Assembly: GCA_030152225.1 (NCBI GenBank)
Contig: JASLHL010000005.1
Span: forward strand, 1 to 33,048
DNA: 33,048 nt
Source of the DNA: Flavobacterium sp.
GTDB lineage: Bacteria > Bacteroidota > Bacteroidia > Flavobacteriales > Flavobacteriaceae
Direction of reading: 5' to 3'
Every line of letters starts with the position of its first letter. Within the stretch, counting starts at the first letter, position 1. The notes beneath the pieces were generated by a model. It had not been told where the DNA came from, did no database searches, and saw only the letters and a list, made by a program, of their open reading frames with translations. The position numbers and the translations under genes are program-made. Positions 1 to 9,762 of this stretch are shown one piece after another.

Positions 1-1
1 A

Positions 2-1435
<1,434 letters not shown>

Positions 1436-1458
1436 TAATCACTTAAAAAAGAACTATT

Positions 1459-1740
1459 ATGAGATTAGAAATTGTATCACCTGAAGCTACATTATTCGCT
1501 GGAGAAGTTACTTCTGTATCGGTTCCAGGTGTTAATGGTGAGTTTCAAATGCTAAACAATCACGCCGCTATCGTTTCATTATTAACGAAAGGTAACGTGA
1601 AGTTTACAGGAAATAACATTTCTATTAAAGAGCCATTTAATTCCAAGTTCGTTAAAGTTAGTAACGATACTTACCACTTACCTATCAACATGGGTACGGT
1701 TGAATTAAGTGATAACAAGATTATTATTTTAGCTAACTAA
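1459..1740 (+). CDS. atpC: F1F0 ATP synthase subunit epsilon, short form
   Basis: Epsilon subunit of the F1 central stalk, coupling rotation to catalysis. The 93 residues begin MRLEIVSPEA and match the N-terminal beta-sandwich domain (motif NNHAAIVSLL near residues 34-43). Many bacteria have about 130-140 residues, including a C-terminal helical hairpin that can inhibit ATP hydrolysis; that hairpin is absent here and the frame ends at a clean stop, so it is not a frameshift. As far as I know, short epsilon subunits are common in Bacteroidota. Cotranscribed with atpD and followed 16 bases later by a strong terminator. Confidence 0.95.
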   Translation: MRLEIVSPEATLFAGEVTSVSVPGVNGEFQMLNNHAAIVSLLTKGNVKFTGNNISIKEPFNSKFVKVSNDTYHLPINMGTVELSDNKIIILAN

Positions 1741-1756
1741 TTAGCTATAAACACAT

Positions 1757-1791
1757 AAAAAAAGCCCGATTCTTACGAATCGGGCTTTTTT
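1757..1791 (+). terminator. Intrinsic terminator of the atp operon
   Basis: A 15-bp stem (AAAAAAGCCCGATTC against GAATCGGGCTTTTTT) with a TTAC loop, starting 16 bases after the atpC stop. The A and T flanks make it able to act in both directions. Confidence 0.93.
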
Positions 1792-1834
1792 AGTTTACGG
1801 TTTACAGCTTACCGTTTACGGTTTACAGTAAACT
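1792..1834. repeat. Heptad repeat array, TTTACGG/TTTACAG type
   Basis: Six consecutive 7-base units: GTTTACG, GTTTACA, GCTTACC, GTTTACG, GTTTACA, GTAAACT. A 15-base unit (1793-1807) recurs exactly at 1814-1828, and the outer AGTTTAC and GTAAACT are inverted copies of each other. It lies between two terminators. It shares the 7-base step with arrays near 9827 and 29443. Confidence 0.8.
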
Positions 1835-1870
1835 AAAAAAGCCTTACAAGAAATCTTGTAAGGCTTTTTT
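1835..1870 (-). terminator. Terminator of the tRNA-Asn pair
   Basis: A 16-bp stem (AAAAAAGCCTTACAAG against CTTGTAAGGCTTTTTT) with an AAAT loop. It lies 4 bases beyond the 3' end of the downstream tRNA on the minus strand. It is symmetrical enough to back up the atp terminator on the plus strand. Confidence 0.88.
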
Positions 1871-1874
1871 ATTG

Positions 1875-1948
1875 CTCCCCCTCTTGGGCTCGAACCAAGG
1901 ACCCTCTGATTAACAGTCAGATGCTCTAACCAACTGAGCTAAGGAGGA
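1875..1948 (-). tRNA. tRNA-Asn (GTT), downstream copy
   Basis: Read on the minus strand this is a 74-nt tRNA. The acceptor stem pairs TCCTCCT with AGGGGGA through G-T pairs, the D arm is GCTCAGTTGGTTAGAGC, the anticodon loop is CTGTTAA (anticodon GTT, Asn) and the T loop contains TTCGAGC. CCA is not encoded; the discriminator G is followed by CAA. The sequence is identical to the copy at 1998-2071, 49 bases upstream, and the two are probably processed from one transcript. Confidence 0.96.
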
Positions 1949-1997
1949 AGGTATTTTATACCTACCTAAAGGTTACACGTTTAAAGCTTTTGCTTTG

Positions 1998-2071
1998 CTC
2001 CCCCTCTTGGGCTCGAACCAAGGACCCTCTGATTAACAGTCAGATGCTCTAACCAACTGAGCTAAGGAGGA
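1998..2071 (-). tRNA. tRNA-Asn (GTT), promoter-proximal copy
   Basis: Identical in all 74 positions to the other tRNA-Asn copy, with the same anticodon GTT. This copy is transcribed first, about 25 bases after the -7 element at 2096-2103. CCA is not encoded. The spacer between the two tRNAs has a short hairpin (GGTAT, TTT, ATACC) just 5' of the second tRNA. Confidence 0.96.
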
Positions 2072-2095
2072 AGGTGTGTTACCTTTATTGCGATG

Positions 2096-2125
2096 CAAAT
2101 ATAATGCGTTTTCTGCTTTTTACAA
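2096..2125 (-). promoter_or_regulatory. Bacteroidota-type promoter for the tRNA-Asn genes
   Basis: On the minus strand: TTG (2123-2125), 19-bp spacer, TATATTTG (2096-2103). This is an exact match to the Bacteroidota -33/-7 consensus TTG, 17-23 bp, TAnnTTTG, placed about 25 bases ahead of the first tRNA. Confidence 0.85.
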
Positions 2126-2153
2126 ATATTTTCTATAAAAAAACTCACTTTTT

Positions 2154-2804
2154 TCAGCTTTCACCCTTCAATGTTGGCAGCCCTAAACGATAACGAGTTG
2201 CTATCAAACGAATTACAAAAACTGAAACTGCTGTAGAAATCTGCACAATTTTCGGATCAAACCCGATTCCCTGTAGGATATAGTAGATAATCACCCCAAA
2301 AATACAGGCTAAGGCATACCATTCTTGTCTAAAGATCGCTGGAATCTCATTGATCAAGATATCGCGTATCATCCCACCAACTACCCCCGTAACAGTGGCC
2401 ATGATCATAACCACCCAAAACGGATAACCCAACGACATAGTCTTCTCCGTTCCTACCACAACAAACAACCCCAAACCAATGCTATCAAACCAAAGAAAGG
2501 TATTATTTAATCGGATCAATTTTTGTGGAAAGACAATAACGAGCATCATGGCAATAATGGTACACCACACATACACGCTAGTCAGCATCCAAAAGGGCGT
2601 TACCCCTAGGAGTAAATCCCTCAAAGTACCGCCTCCTGTAGCTGTTACAAATCCAACAACAAAAGCGCCAAACCAATCCACACTCTTTGCAGAGGCTAAT
2701 CGGATACCCGAGATGGCAAAGGCAATCGTTCCAAAGAACTCAATAACATCGACAAATTCAATTGCCGTCCAAAATTCCACAAAGGTATCCACCCATTCAT
2801 TCAT
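2154..2804 (-). CDS. TRIC/UPF0126 family inner-membrane protein (putative cation channel)
   Basis: A 216-residue integral membrane protein of the bacterial trimeric intracellular cation channel family (UPF0126, YicG-like). The sequence is two homologous three-helix halves, each with the family signature in its middle: GGGTLRD (residues 57-63) and GGMIRDIL (143-150). Characterised relatives form trimeric potassium-permeable pores; the physiological role in bacteria is poorly known, so the channel function is family inference. The ATG at 2804 lies 20 bases after the stop of the aldehyde dehydrogenase gene with no terminator between, so the two are probably cotranscribed. The tRNA-Asn promoter lies downstream of its stop. 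Confidence 0.88.
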   Translation of the reverse strand: MNEWVDTFVEFWTAIEFVDVIEFFGTIAFAISGIRLASAKSVDWFGAFVVGFVTATGGGTLRDLLLGVTPFWMLTSVYVWCTIIAMMLVIVFPQKLIRLNNTFLWFDSIGLGLFVVVGTEKTMSLGYPFWVVMIMATVTGVVGGMIRDILINEIPAIFRQEWYALACIFGVIIYYILQGIGFDPKIVQISTAVSVFVIRLIATRYRLGLPTLKGES

Positions 2805-2824
2805 AGACTAAACCGTATATTACG

Positions 2825-4117
2825 CTATTTAATTACAACTGTTTTTTTATTGACGAAGGCCAACAAGCCTTCTACAGACATCTCTCTGCCTATACCTGAA
2901 AATTTCGCTCCACCAAATGGCACACGAGGATCAGAAATCACCATTTCATTAATAAACACTGCGCCATCGTCAAAATGATGGATCCAGCGCTTTAACTCCT
3001 CCTTGTCATTGCCAAAAATAGAAACGCCTAAACCAAAACGAGAATCATTACTCAAGGCTACGGCTTCTGCTAGGGTATCAAATCCGACAACAACGGCTAA
3101 AGGACCAAAGGTTTCTTGGGTAAAGACAGGCATTTGATCCGTGACATCTGTTACAACGGTAGGTTCAAACCAATTTTTATCGCGTTTACCGCCACAAATG
3201 ACACGCGCACCCATAGCCACCGATTCATTTAAGAGGGTTTCAAGCTCAATTGCGAGATCTTTACGTGCCATAAGCCCTATCCTTGTATCGGGATGCATTA
3301 AGTCCCCCTGCTTAAACTGCTGGGCTTCCTCAGCCAAACGCAAAGTAAATTCTTCTACAAGGGATTGATGTACTAAAAAACGCTTGGCTGCGATACAGCT
3401 TTGACCTGTATTTTGAAAACGCGCATTGACTGCAACGGGAATAATCGCATCGAGATCGACATCTTCTGTGACGATAAAGGCATTACTTCCCCCTAGTTCC
3501 AAGAGTACAGGCTTAATCAAACTTCCCGCTTTTTGTGCTACTGCACTTCCCGCTGGCTCACTCCCTGTTAGTGATACTCCTTTGACTGCGGGATGCGCAA
3601 TGACCTCCTCTACTTCACTTCCAGGAATAGCCAAATTAAAATACACTTGTTCATATCCAGGAATAGCAAAACAGGATTCTAATGCTTGTGCCGATAAGGG
3701 CACATTGCTTGCATGCTTTAAAAGCACAATATTTCCAGCTAATAAGGTAGGAATGGCAAAGCGAAACACTTGCCAAAAGGGAAAATTCCAAGGCATCACA
3801 CCCAAAATCACCCCCATCGGATCGTGTACGATATACGTTTCTGACCAACGGGTTTCAATAGTTCTCCCTTGTAAAATAGCCCTGCCTTCTTCGATGTAGT
3901 AGTCGATCAATGTGGCGCTTTTTTCCACTTCTGCTATGGATTGACTAATAGGTTTAAACATATCTTGGGTAATCATAGCGCCATAACGCTCTTTGTTTGC
4001 CAAGAGTTTTTCTTTTACTTTTCCAAGATAAACGATGCGATCTTCAATAGACATAGCACGCCAATCCACAAAGACAGCCTGCGCTTTTTCAATGGTATTT
4101 TCTATCTCTTTTTTCAT
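2825..4117 (-). CDS. Aldehyde dehydrogenase family, succinate-semialdehyde dehydrogenase-like
   Basis: A 430-residue NAD(P)-dependent aldehyde dehydrogenase. The catalytic cysteine is C241 in [12 protein letters not shown], the general base is E207 in LELGG, and the oxyanion asparagine is N111 in PWNFP; K134 sits in the cofactor-binding segment LLKHA. The protein is shorter than the usual 450-490 residues because its N-terminus is compact, as in the short succinate-semialdehyde dehydrogenases annotated in many flavobacteria. The substrate is inferred from resemblance only; other small aldehydes are possible, and no GABA aminotransferase lies nearby to support a GABA pathway. First gene of a two-gene unit with the TRIC protein. 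I saw no fully convincing -33/-7 pair upstream. Confidence 0.88.
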   Translation of the reverse strand: MKKEIENTIEKAQAVFVDWRAMSIEDRIVYLGKVKEKLLANKERYGAMITQDMFKPISQSIAEVEKSATLIDYYIEEGRAILQGRTIETRWSETYIVHDPMGVILGVMPWNFPFWQVFRFAIPTLLAGNIVLLKHASNVPLSAQALESCFAIPGYEQVYFNLAIPGSEVEEVIAHPAVKGVSLTGSEPAGSAVAQKAGSLIKPVLLELGGSNAFIVTEDVDLDAIIPVAVNARFQNTGQSCIAAKRFLVHQSLVEEFTLRLAEEAQQFKQGDLMHPDTRIGLMARKDLAIELETLLNESVAMGARVICGGKRDKNWFEPTVVTDVTDQMPVFTQETFGPLAVVVGFDTLAEAVALSNDSRFGLGVSIFGNDKEELKRWIHHFDDGAVFINEMVISDPRVPFGGAKFSGIGREMSVEGLLAFVNKKTVVIK

Positions 4118-4281
4118 ATCAACTTTTTTTCTCTTATAAATTTACAATATCATCGAAACTAATCGCATTAATTACACAAAAAAAGATAATTTCTTTTTTT
4201 AAGCGTCAAAAAAACACAAGCACAGAAAAATATTCTGCACCTCAACTAAAAATCAACAAGGGTTCCTTCCAATATAAGGTT

Positions 4282-4289
4282 TATCTTTG
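4282..4289 (+). promoter_or_regulatory. -7 element TATCTTTG
   Basis: Matches TAnnTTTG and lies 21 bases ahead of the ATG at 4311. No TTG at the expected -33 distance was found. It argues that the small membrane protein starts at 4311 rather than at the TTG codon at 4287, which overlaps this element. Confidence 0.55.
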
Positions 4290-4310
4290 CAGCAATCAAA
4301 TCATATACCC

Positions 4311-4487
4311 ATGAATAAAAATGCAAAATTGTTGACAATTGGATTAATTCTCTTTGCGTTGAGCTTGATCCTAAAAGCACTTCAAGTCATCAATACAACA
4401 GTGAGTAACCTCGTTATTCTACTAGGTTTCGTCTTTATCGTACTTTCTTTATACAACTTAGTTTTTAAAAGACTGAGAAAAAAATAG
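4311..4487 (+). CDS. Small two-helix membrane protein, unknown function
   Basis: A 58-residue protein beginning MNKNAKLLTIG. It has two predicted membrane helices (about residues 7-25 and 32-52) and a strongly basic C-terminus ending KRLRKK, so by the positive-inside rule both ends probably face the cytoplasm. I do not recognise a family. The ATG at 4311 is chosen over the upstream TTG at 4287 because a -7 promoter element covers 4282-4289. The gene stands alone, facing the converging tdh gene. It could be a conserved flavobacterial gap-filler gene; its size and hydrophobic pattern are the only evidence beyond the promoter. Confidence 0.65.
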   Translation: MNKNAKLLTIGLILFALSLILKALQVINTTVSNLVILLGFVFIVLSLYNLVFKRLRKK

Positions 4488-4557
4488 GGCTTGTTTTTGT
4501 GCAGTTTTTTTGTGCGTTTCTTTTGGATGATTCTCTTTCTGAATAAAAAACGTAAAA

Positions 4558-4595
4558 GCAAAAAAAAACAGCAGCAAACTTTCGTCTACTGCTGT
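4558..4595 (-). terminator. Terminator of tdh
   Basis: On the minus strand, about 39 bases after the tdh stop, ACAGCAG pairs with CTGCTGT across a 14-base loop and is followed directly by nine T residues. Short stem but a strong T-run. Confidence 0.7.
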
Positions 4596-4633
4596 ATTGT
4601 TATTTTTACTGACTTCCTAAAAAGGGAGTTGTT

Positions 4634-5587
4634 TTATTTTTTTAAAACTTTCGTTAAGTTTTCAAGCATTACTTCTGTCATTGCCTCTAAGTCATACTTG
4701 TGTTTCCAGTTCCAATCTTGTTGGGCACTGCTATCATCAATACTTGCAGGCCAGCTATCTGCAATAGCTTGACGGAAATCTGGTTCGTATGCAATGGTAA
4801 AATCAGGAATGTGCTTGGTAATTTCAGCAGCAATTTCTTCTGGCGTAAACGAAATACCGCCTAAATTATACGAAGAGCGAATTTTTACTGCCTCTCTAGG
4901 GGCTTGCATGATCCCAACTGTAGCATCTAAAGCGTCATCCATATACATCATAGGCAATCCTGTTTTTTCAGAAAGGAAACAATCGTAATGTTTGTCTTCA
5001 ATAGCTTTATAGAAAATATCAACTGCATAATCTGTCGTTCCACCACCTGGAGGTGTTGTCCATGAAATCAAACCTGGGTAACGAATGCTACGTACATCTA
5101 CGCCATATTTATTGAAGTAGTACTCACACCAACGTTCTCCTGTTTGTTTGGAAATTCCATACACCGTACTTGGCTCCATGACCGTATATTGTGGTGTATT
5201 TTCTCTTGGTGTAGTAGGACCAAATACAGCAATTGAGGAAGGCCAAAATACTTTTTTAATCTTACCTTCTTTCGCTAAGTTGAGCACGTGAAACAATGAA
5301 TTCATATTCAAATCCCATGCAAAAGCTGGATTTTTTTCCGCTGTTGCTGATAGTAAAGCGGCCATCAGATACACTTCGTCTACTTGATGCTTTTCTACAG
5401 CTTGAGCAACCGCATCAAACTCCATCGCGTTTACAATTTCAAAGGGTCCTGAACTCATTATTGCTTCATTTCCTTCTCGAATATCCGAAGCGATAACATT
5501 CTCATTTCCATAGATCCCACGTAACTTTAACGTAAGTTCAGAGCCAATTTGTCCACAAGCTCCAATAATTAATATTTTGGTTCCCAT
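4634..5587 (-). CDS. tdh: L-threonine 3-dehydrogenase, short-chain (SDR) type
   Basis: Oxidises L-threonine to 2-amino-3-ketobutyrate with NAD+, the first step of threonine breakdown to glycine and acetyl-CoA in the cytoplasm. The 317 residues form an extended-SDR Rossmann enzyme: dinucleotide motif GACGQIG (9-15), catalytic S118 in PSSIAVFGP and YGISK (Y143, K147). The segment near residue 190 reading TPPGGGTTDYAVD is, from memory of the family, typical of the epimerase-like threonine dehydrogenases such as that of Flavobacterium frigidimaris. An in-frame extension to 5662 exists, but a complete TTG/TATATTTG promoter lies inside it, so the ATG at 5587 is the start. No kbl (CoA ligase) gene is adjacent. 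Confidence 0.93.
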   Translation of the reverse strand: MGTKILIIGACGQIGSELTLKLRGIYGNENVIASDIREGNEAIMSSGPFEIVNAMEFDAVAQAVEKHQVDEVYLMAALLSATAEKNPAFAWDLNMNSLFHVLNLAKEGKIKKVFWPSSIAVFGPTTPRENTPQYTVMEPSTVYGISKQTGERWCEYYFNKYGVDVRSIRYPGLISWTTPPGGGTTDYAVDIFYKAIEDKHYDCFLSEKTGLPMMYMDDALDATVGIMQAPREAVKIRSSYNLGGISFTPEEIAAEITKHIPDFTIAYEPDFRQAIADSWPASIDDSSAQQDWNWKHKYDLEAMTEVMLENLTKVLKK

Positions 5588-5607
5588 TTGTTTTGTATTT
5601 AGTTGCA

Positions 5608-5638
5608 CAAATATAGCCGTTGCCAAACAATAAATCAA
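5608..5638 (-). promoter_or_regulatory. Bacteroidota-type promoter of tdh
   Basis: On the minus strand: TTG (5636-5638), 20-bp spacer, TATATTTG (5608-5615), then 20 bases to the ATG at 5587. It matches the -33/-7 consensus and fixes the tdh start. Confidence 0.85.
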
Positions 5639-5756
5639 TGTAAAAATGGACATTTCTATCACTTAACAACTAATTTCTACCCTACTAATTAAATTATACA
5701 GGTGTAATTCGCTATGGTTTATCGCAAAGCAAGTCAAATAAATTCAATAACATTCG

Positions 5757-5764
5757 TAAATTTG
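5757..5764 (+). promoter_or_regulatory. -7 element TAAATTTG, lipoprotein-mfd operon
   Basis: Exact TAnnTTTG match 19 bases before the ATG at 5784. I found no TTG at the -33 distance, so this is a half-consensus promoter. Confidence 0.5.
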
Positions 5765-5783
5765 AGGTTTGAAATTCAAGCAT

Positions 5784-6383
5784 ATGAAAAATATTGGGAT
5801 AATTCTGCTTCTAGTTATTGGTTTGAGCCTAGCCTCTTGTAAAAAAGAAACTGACCAAAATCAAGTAGAACAAACAAAATTACAGCAGTACAATGATAGT
5901 GTATTCAGCCATTTGATGAAGGAATGGAAATTTAAAATTCCCAAAACATCCAAAGAGTTGACTCCTATTTTAGAAGAATGGAAGCCGTGGAGCAACCTGA
6001 TCAACGAGGTAAAGCTACGTCCAGTATCTTCGATTGGCGCATTTCAGAAAAAAGCTGCTACATTAACTGAGATTGCACAAAACTTGACTTATCAAGCCTA
6101 TCCTGCTCCATTGGATACCCCAGATATACAAACGCGCTATACCACCTTACTTACTGCTTTTCAAAATTTAGAAATGTACATTGAATTAGATCCTATCAAT
6201 GTAGAAAAAGTCGATGAATGGCTTGATAATATTCAAATCAGCCTAGATGATATTGTCCGCATGATGGAGGAAAACTTAATGCGTCAAAATTATGCTAAAC
6301 AAGAAGGTGAAGACGCTATGCTAGAGGAAATGGAAGAATTGAGAAATGAAACGCGAAGAGCCAACCCTGAAGAAGAACAATAA
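5784..6383 (+). CDS. Predicted lipoprotein of unknown function, upstream of mfd
   Basis: A 199-residue exported protein. The N-terminus MKNIGIILLLVIGLSLASC is a lipoprotein signal with lipobox LASC, so Cys19 is probably lipidated. The mature part is alpha-helical, charged and rich in Glu, Lys and Gln, with an acidic C-terminal coil (about residues 165-199, many EE pairs) and no cysteine or metal motif. I do not recognise a domain. The ATG at 5784 is preferred over the in-frame TTG at 5769 because it follows the -7 element at a normal distance. The stop is 3 bases from the mfd ATG, so the two are almost certainly one transcript, although an envelope lipoprotein has no obvious role in DNA repair. 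Confidence 0.85.
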   Translation: MKNIGIILLLVIGLSLASCKKETDQNQVEQTKLQQYNDSVFSHLMKEWKFKIPKTSKELTPILEEWKPWSNLINEVKLRPVSSIGAFQKKAATLTEIAQNLTYQAYPAPLDTPDIQTRYTTLLTAFQNLEMYIELDPINVEKVDEWLDNIQISLDDIVRMMEENLMRQNYAKQEGEDAMLEEMEELRNETRRANPEEEQ

Positions 6384-6386
6384 TTT

Positions 6387-9300
6387 ATGGAAATAAAACA
6401 ATATTTTAATGAAGCTATACAGACCAAACAGGTCGTACATGATTTATTAAATAGTCGACAATCGCTACTTTTCAAAGGTCTTGTTGGATCAGCACTATCC
6501 TTTCAAATGGAAAGTTTATTCCGACAATCCGAACTTCCTTTCTTATTGATTTTTAACGACAAGGAAGAAGCGGCCTATTACCTCAATGACTTAGAACACT
6601 TCATCAACAAACAAGATGTGTTGTTTTATCCTGGGTCTTATCGCCGACCTTATCAAATTGAAGAAACAGACAATGCCAATGTATTACTACGCGCCGAGGT
6701 GCTTAACCGCATTAGTTCTCGCAAAAAACCAGCGATTATTGTCTCCTATGCCGAAGCGATCTTTGAGAAAGTAGTCACGAAAAAAGTATTAGAAAAAAAC
6801 ACCCTAAAAGTGCAAATTGGCGATCAATTATCGATTGATTTTGTCAATGAAACCCTATTTGAATACAACTTTAAGCGCGTAGATTTTGTTGCTGAACCAG
6901 GAGAATTTTCCGTTCGCGGTGGAATTATTGACGTCTTTTCATTCTCTAATGACAATCCGTATCGCCTTGAGTTTTTTGGCGATGAAATCGACAGTATTCG
7001 AACCTTTGATGTAGAGACACAACTCTCGGTGGATAAGCAGAAAAAAATCACTATTATTCCCAATGTTGAAAATAAATTTACCGCTGAAACAAGAGAGAGT
7101 TTCTTAGAATACATCGCCGAAAAAACGGTTATCTTCGCTCAAAATACGGCTTTTATTGTCGATCAATTGAACCGCAATTTTGAAAAAGCAGGGGCTATCT
7201 TTGAGAAATTAAACAAAGAGCTCAAATATTCGAATCCCAACGAAATGTTTTTAAATGGTGACGTATTTTTACGTCAAGCAGAACTATTCAACTATATTGA
7301 ACTAACGGATAGTCACCCTATTAAACCGACTAAAACATACGTTTTTCACACCAAACCTCAACCGTCATTCAATAAGCAGTTTGACTTATTAGTGCGCAAT
7401 TTGAATGACAATTCTGATGCGGGCTACACCAATTATTTATACTGTGCGAATGAAAACCAAGCGAGGCGATTCAAAGATATTTTTGATGCGATTCGCGATG
7501 AAAATCAAAACCAAGTCGTACAGCAATATAAAACCATCGTTTTACCTATCTACGAGGGTTTTATCGATGAAGAGAAGCAAATTGCGTGCTATACGGATCA
7601 CCAAATTTTCGAACGCTACCACAAGTTTACGTTAAAAAACGGCTATACGAAAAAGCAAACCATCACCCTCAAAGAGATCAATTCCTTGAGTGTTGGTGAT
7701 TATGTAACGCATATTGACCACGGAATTGGAAAGTTTGGTGGCTTACAGAAGATTCAAGTAGAGAACAAAACCCAAGAAGCAATTAAACTAGTTTACGCAG
7801 ACAATGATATTGTCTATGTGAGTATCCATTCCCTACACAAGATAGCCAAATACAATGGCAAAGATGGGGCGGTTCCCAAAATACACAAATTGGGTTCATC
7901 GGCTTGGAAAAATTTAAAAACAAAAACGAAAGCACGTGTAAAACACATTGCGTTCAATTTGATTCAGCTTTACGCTAAACGTCGAACGCAAAAAGGTTTT
8001 GCTTGTGCTCCTGACAGTTACTTACAACACGAATTAGAAAGTTCGTTTATCTATGAGGATACACCGGATCAATTAAAAGCGACACAAGAAGTAAAAGCCG
8101 ATATGGAGCTGGATCGACCAATGGATCGTTTAGTTTGTGGGGATGTTGGCTTTGGAAAAACGGAGGTTGCCATTCGAGCGGCCTTTAAAATGGTGGATAA
8201 CGGCAAACAGGTAGCCATTCTCGTCCCGACAACGATCTTGGCCTTCCAACATTTCAAAACGTTTGCTGAGCGCTTAAAGGATATGCCTGTTCGCGTGAGC
8301 TATATCAATCGATTCCGAACGGCAAAACAAAAGAGCGATATTTTACGCGATTTGGAAGCAGGGCAAATTGACATCCTTATTGGAACCCATCAATTAGTAA
8401 ATAAAAACGTCGTTTTCAAAGATTTAGGTTTACTCATTATCGATGAGGAACAAAAATTTGGTGTAGCAGTAAAAGATAAATTGAAGACGATTTCTGAAAA
8501 TGTAGATACACTTACCTTAACGGCAACGCCAATTCCGAGAACGCTACAGTTTTCGCTCATGGCAGCCCGTGATTTATCCGTTATTACAACACCCCCACCC
8601 AACCGATACCCCATCGAAACTAATGTTGTCGGTTTTAATGAAGAAATTATACGCGATGCAGTTGCTTACGAATTAGAGCGCGGCGGACAGGTGTATTTCA
8701 TCAATAATCGCATTGAGAATATACGCGAAGTTGCTGGTATGATTCAGCGCTTGGTTCCCGATGCTAAAGTGGGAGTAGGACATGGTCAAATGGAGGGCAA
8801 AAAATTGGAGGAACTCATGTTAGCCTTTATGGATGGGGAGTTTGATGTACTGGTAGCTACAACAATTATTGAAAGTGGGTTAGACGTGCCCAATGCCAAT
8901 ACCATTTTAATCAATAACGCCAACAATTTTGGTTTGTCCGATTTACATCAAATGCGTGGACGCGTGGGTCGAAGCAATAAAAAGGCCTTTTGTTACTTCA
9001 TTTGTCCACCGTATTCCGCGATGACGGAGGAAGCGCGTAAGCGCATTCAAGCCTTGGAGCAATTCAGCGACCTTGGCAGTGGATTCAACATCGCCATGAA
9101 AGACTTGGAGATTCGAGGGGCAGGAGATATATTAGGAGGTGAGCAAAGTGGTTTTATCAATGAAATTGGCTTTGAAACCTACCAAAAGATTATGCAAGAA
9201 GCCATTGAAGAATTGAAAGAAAATGAATTCAAAGACCTCTATGCAACAGAAACAAAAGAAGAAAAGAAAGTATTTGTCCGCGATTGTCAAATCGATACCG

Positions 9301-9746
9301 ATTTCGAAATTCTATTCCCTGATGAATACGTCAACAATATTACAGAACGCTTAAATCTATACAATGAGTTAAGCGCCATAACCACCGAAACGGGATTAAA
9401 AGAATATGAACAACGCCTCATTGACCGTTTTGGACCGCTTCCAAGGCAAGCTATTGCCCTCTTAGACAGTTTGCGCATCAAATGGCATGCTAGTAACCTC
9501 GGTATAGAGAAAGTGATTCTAAAGCAAGGAAAAATGGTATGCTATTTTATCGGAGACCAAAAATCAGGCTACTATACCTCACCTAAGTTTAGACAAGTAT
9601 TGACCTTCGTACAGCAGAGTAGTCACTTGTGTAAAATGCGAGAAAAAGAAACGAAAAACGGACTGCGCTTAATGCTTTCTTTTGATCAGGTTAAATCAAT
9701 TAAGAAAGCGCTGGAGTATCTAGCGGGAATTGATTTGATGGAATAA
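6387..9746 (+). CDS. mfd: Transcription-repair coupling factor
   Basis: ATP-dependent DNA translocase that removes RNA polymerase stalled at lesions and recruits UvrA. The 1119 residues follow the Mfd order. An N-terminal UvrB-like module includes the segment YPGSYRRPYQIEETD; next comes the RNA-polymerase-interacting domain (GDYVTHIDHGIGKFGG, about residues 435-450). A superfamily-2 helicase core follows, with Walker A GDVGFGKTE (about 584), DEEQ box (about 685), motif III TATPIPRT and motif VI near RGRVGR, and finally the C-terminal TRCF domain. Length fits the family. The 3-base gap to the lipoprotein gene indicates translational coupling. Followed by a heptad repeat array and a bidirectional terminator. 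Confidence 0.98.
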   Translation: MEIKQYFNEAIQTKQVVHDLLNSRQSLLFKGLVGSALSFQMESLFRQSELPFLLIFNDKEEAAYYLNDLEHFINKQDVLFYPGSYRRPYQIEETDNANVLLRAEVLNRISSRKKPAIIVSYAEAIFEKVVTKKVLEKNTLKVQIGDQLSIDFVNETLFEYNFKRVDFVAEPGEFSVRGGIIDVFSFSNDNPYRLEFFGDEIDSIRTFDVETQLSVDKQKKITIIPNVENKFTAETRESFLEYIAEKTVIFAQNTAFIVDQLNRNFEKAGAIFEKLNKELKYSNPNEMFLNGDVFLRQAELFNYIELTDSHPIKPTKTYVFHTKPQPSFNKQFDLLVRNLNDNSDAGYTNYLYCANENQARRFKDIFDAIRDENQNQVVQQYKTIVLPIYEGFIDEEKQIACYTDHQIFERYHKFTLKNGYTKKQTITLKEINSLSVGDYVTHIDHGIGKFGGLQKIQVENKTQEAIKLVYADNDIVYVSIHSLHKIAKYNGKDGAVPKIHKLGSSAWKNLKTKTKARVKHIAFNLIQLYAKRRTQKGFACAPDSYLQHELESSFIYEDTPDQLKATQEVKADMELDRPMDRLVCGDVGFGKTEVAIRAAFKMVDNGKQVAILVPTTILAFQHFKTFAERLKDMPVRVSYINRFRTAKQKSDILRDLEAGQIDILIGTHQLVNKNVVFKDLGLLIIDEEQKFGVAVKDKLKTISENVDTLTLTATPIPRTLQFSLMAARDLSVITTPPPNRYPIETNVVGFNEEIIRDAVAYELERGGQVYFINNRIENIREVAGMIQRLVPDAKVGVGHGQMEGKKLEELMLAFMDGEFDVLVATTIIESGLDVPNANTILINNANNFGLSDLHQMRGRVGRSNKKAFCYFICPPYSAMTEEARKRIQALEQFSDLGSGFNIAMKDLEIRGAGDILGGEQSGFINEIGFETYQKIMQEAIEELKENEFKDLYATETKEEKKVFVRDCQIDTDFEILFPDEYVNNITERLNLYNELSAITTETGLKEYEQRLIDRFGPLPRQAIALLDSLRIKWHASNLGIEKVILKQGKMVCYFIGDQKSGYYTSPKFRQVLTFVQQSSHLCKMREKETKNGLRLMLSFDQVKSIKKALEYLAGIDLME

Positions 9747-9762
9747 GAGGCGAGAATTGTTT

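Noticed and set aside
1875..2071. tRNA-associated genomic island boundary
   Set aside because: No integrase, att-like direct repeat of a tRNA 3' end or composition change beside the tRNAs; the duplication covers the whole genes.
2479..2811. 110-residue plus-strand open frame opposite the TRIC gene
   Set aside because: It is the shadow of a well-recognised membrane protein and has no promoter or family resemblance.
3426..3899. 157-residue plus-strand open frame opposite the aldehyde dehydrogenase
   Set aside because: The minus-strand gene has all catalytic motifs; the Ser/Pro-rich antisense product is a codon-usage artefact.
4491..4772. 93-residue plus-strand open frame
   Set aside because: It runs through the tdh terminator and into the antisense of tdh; low-complexity Phe-rich composition.
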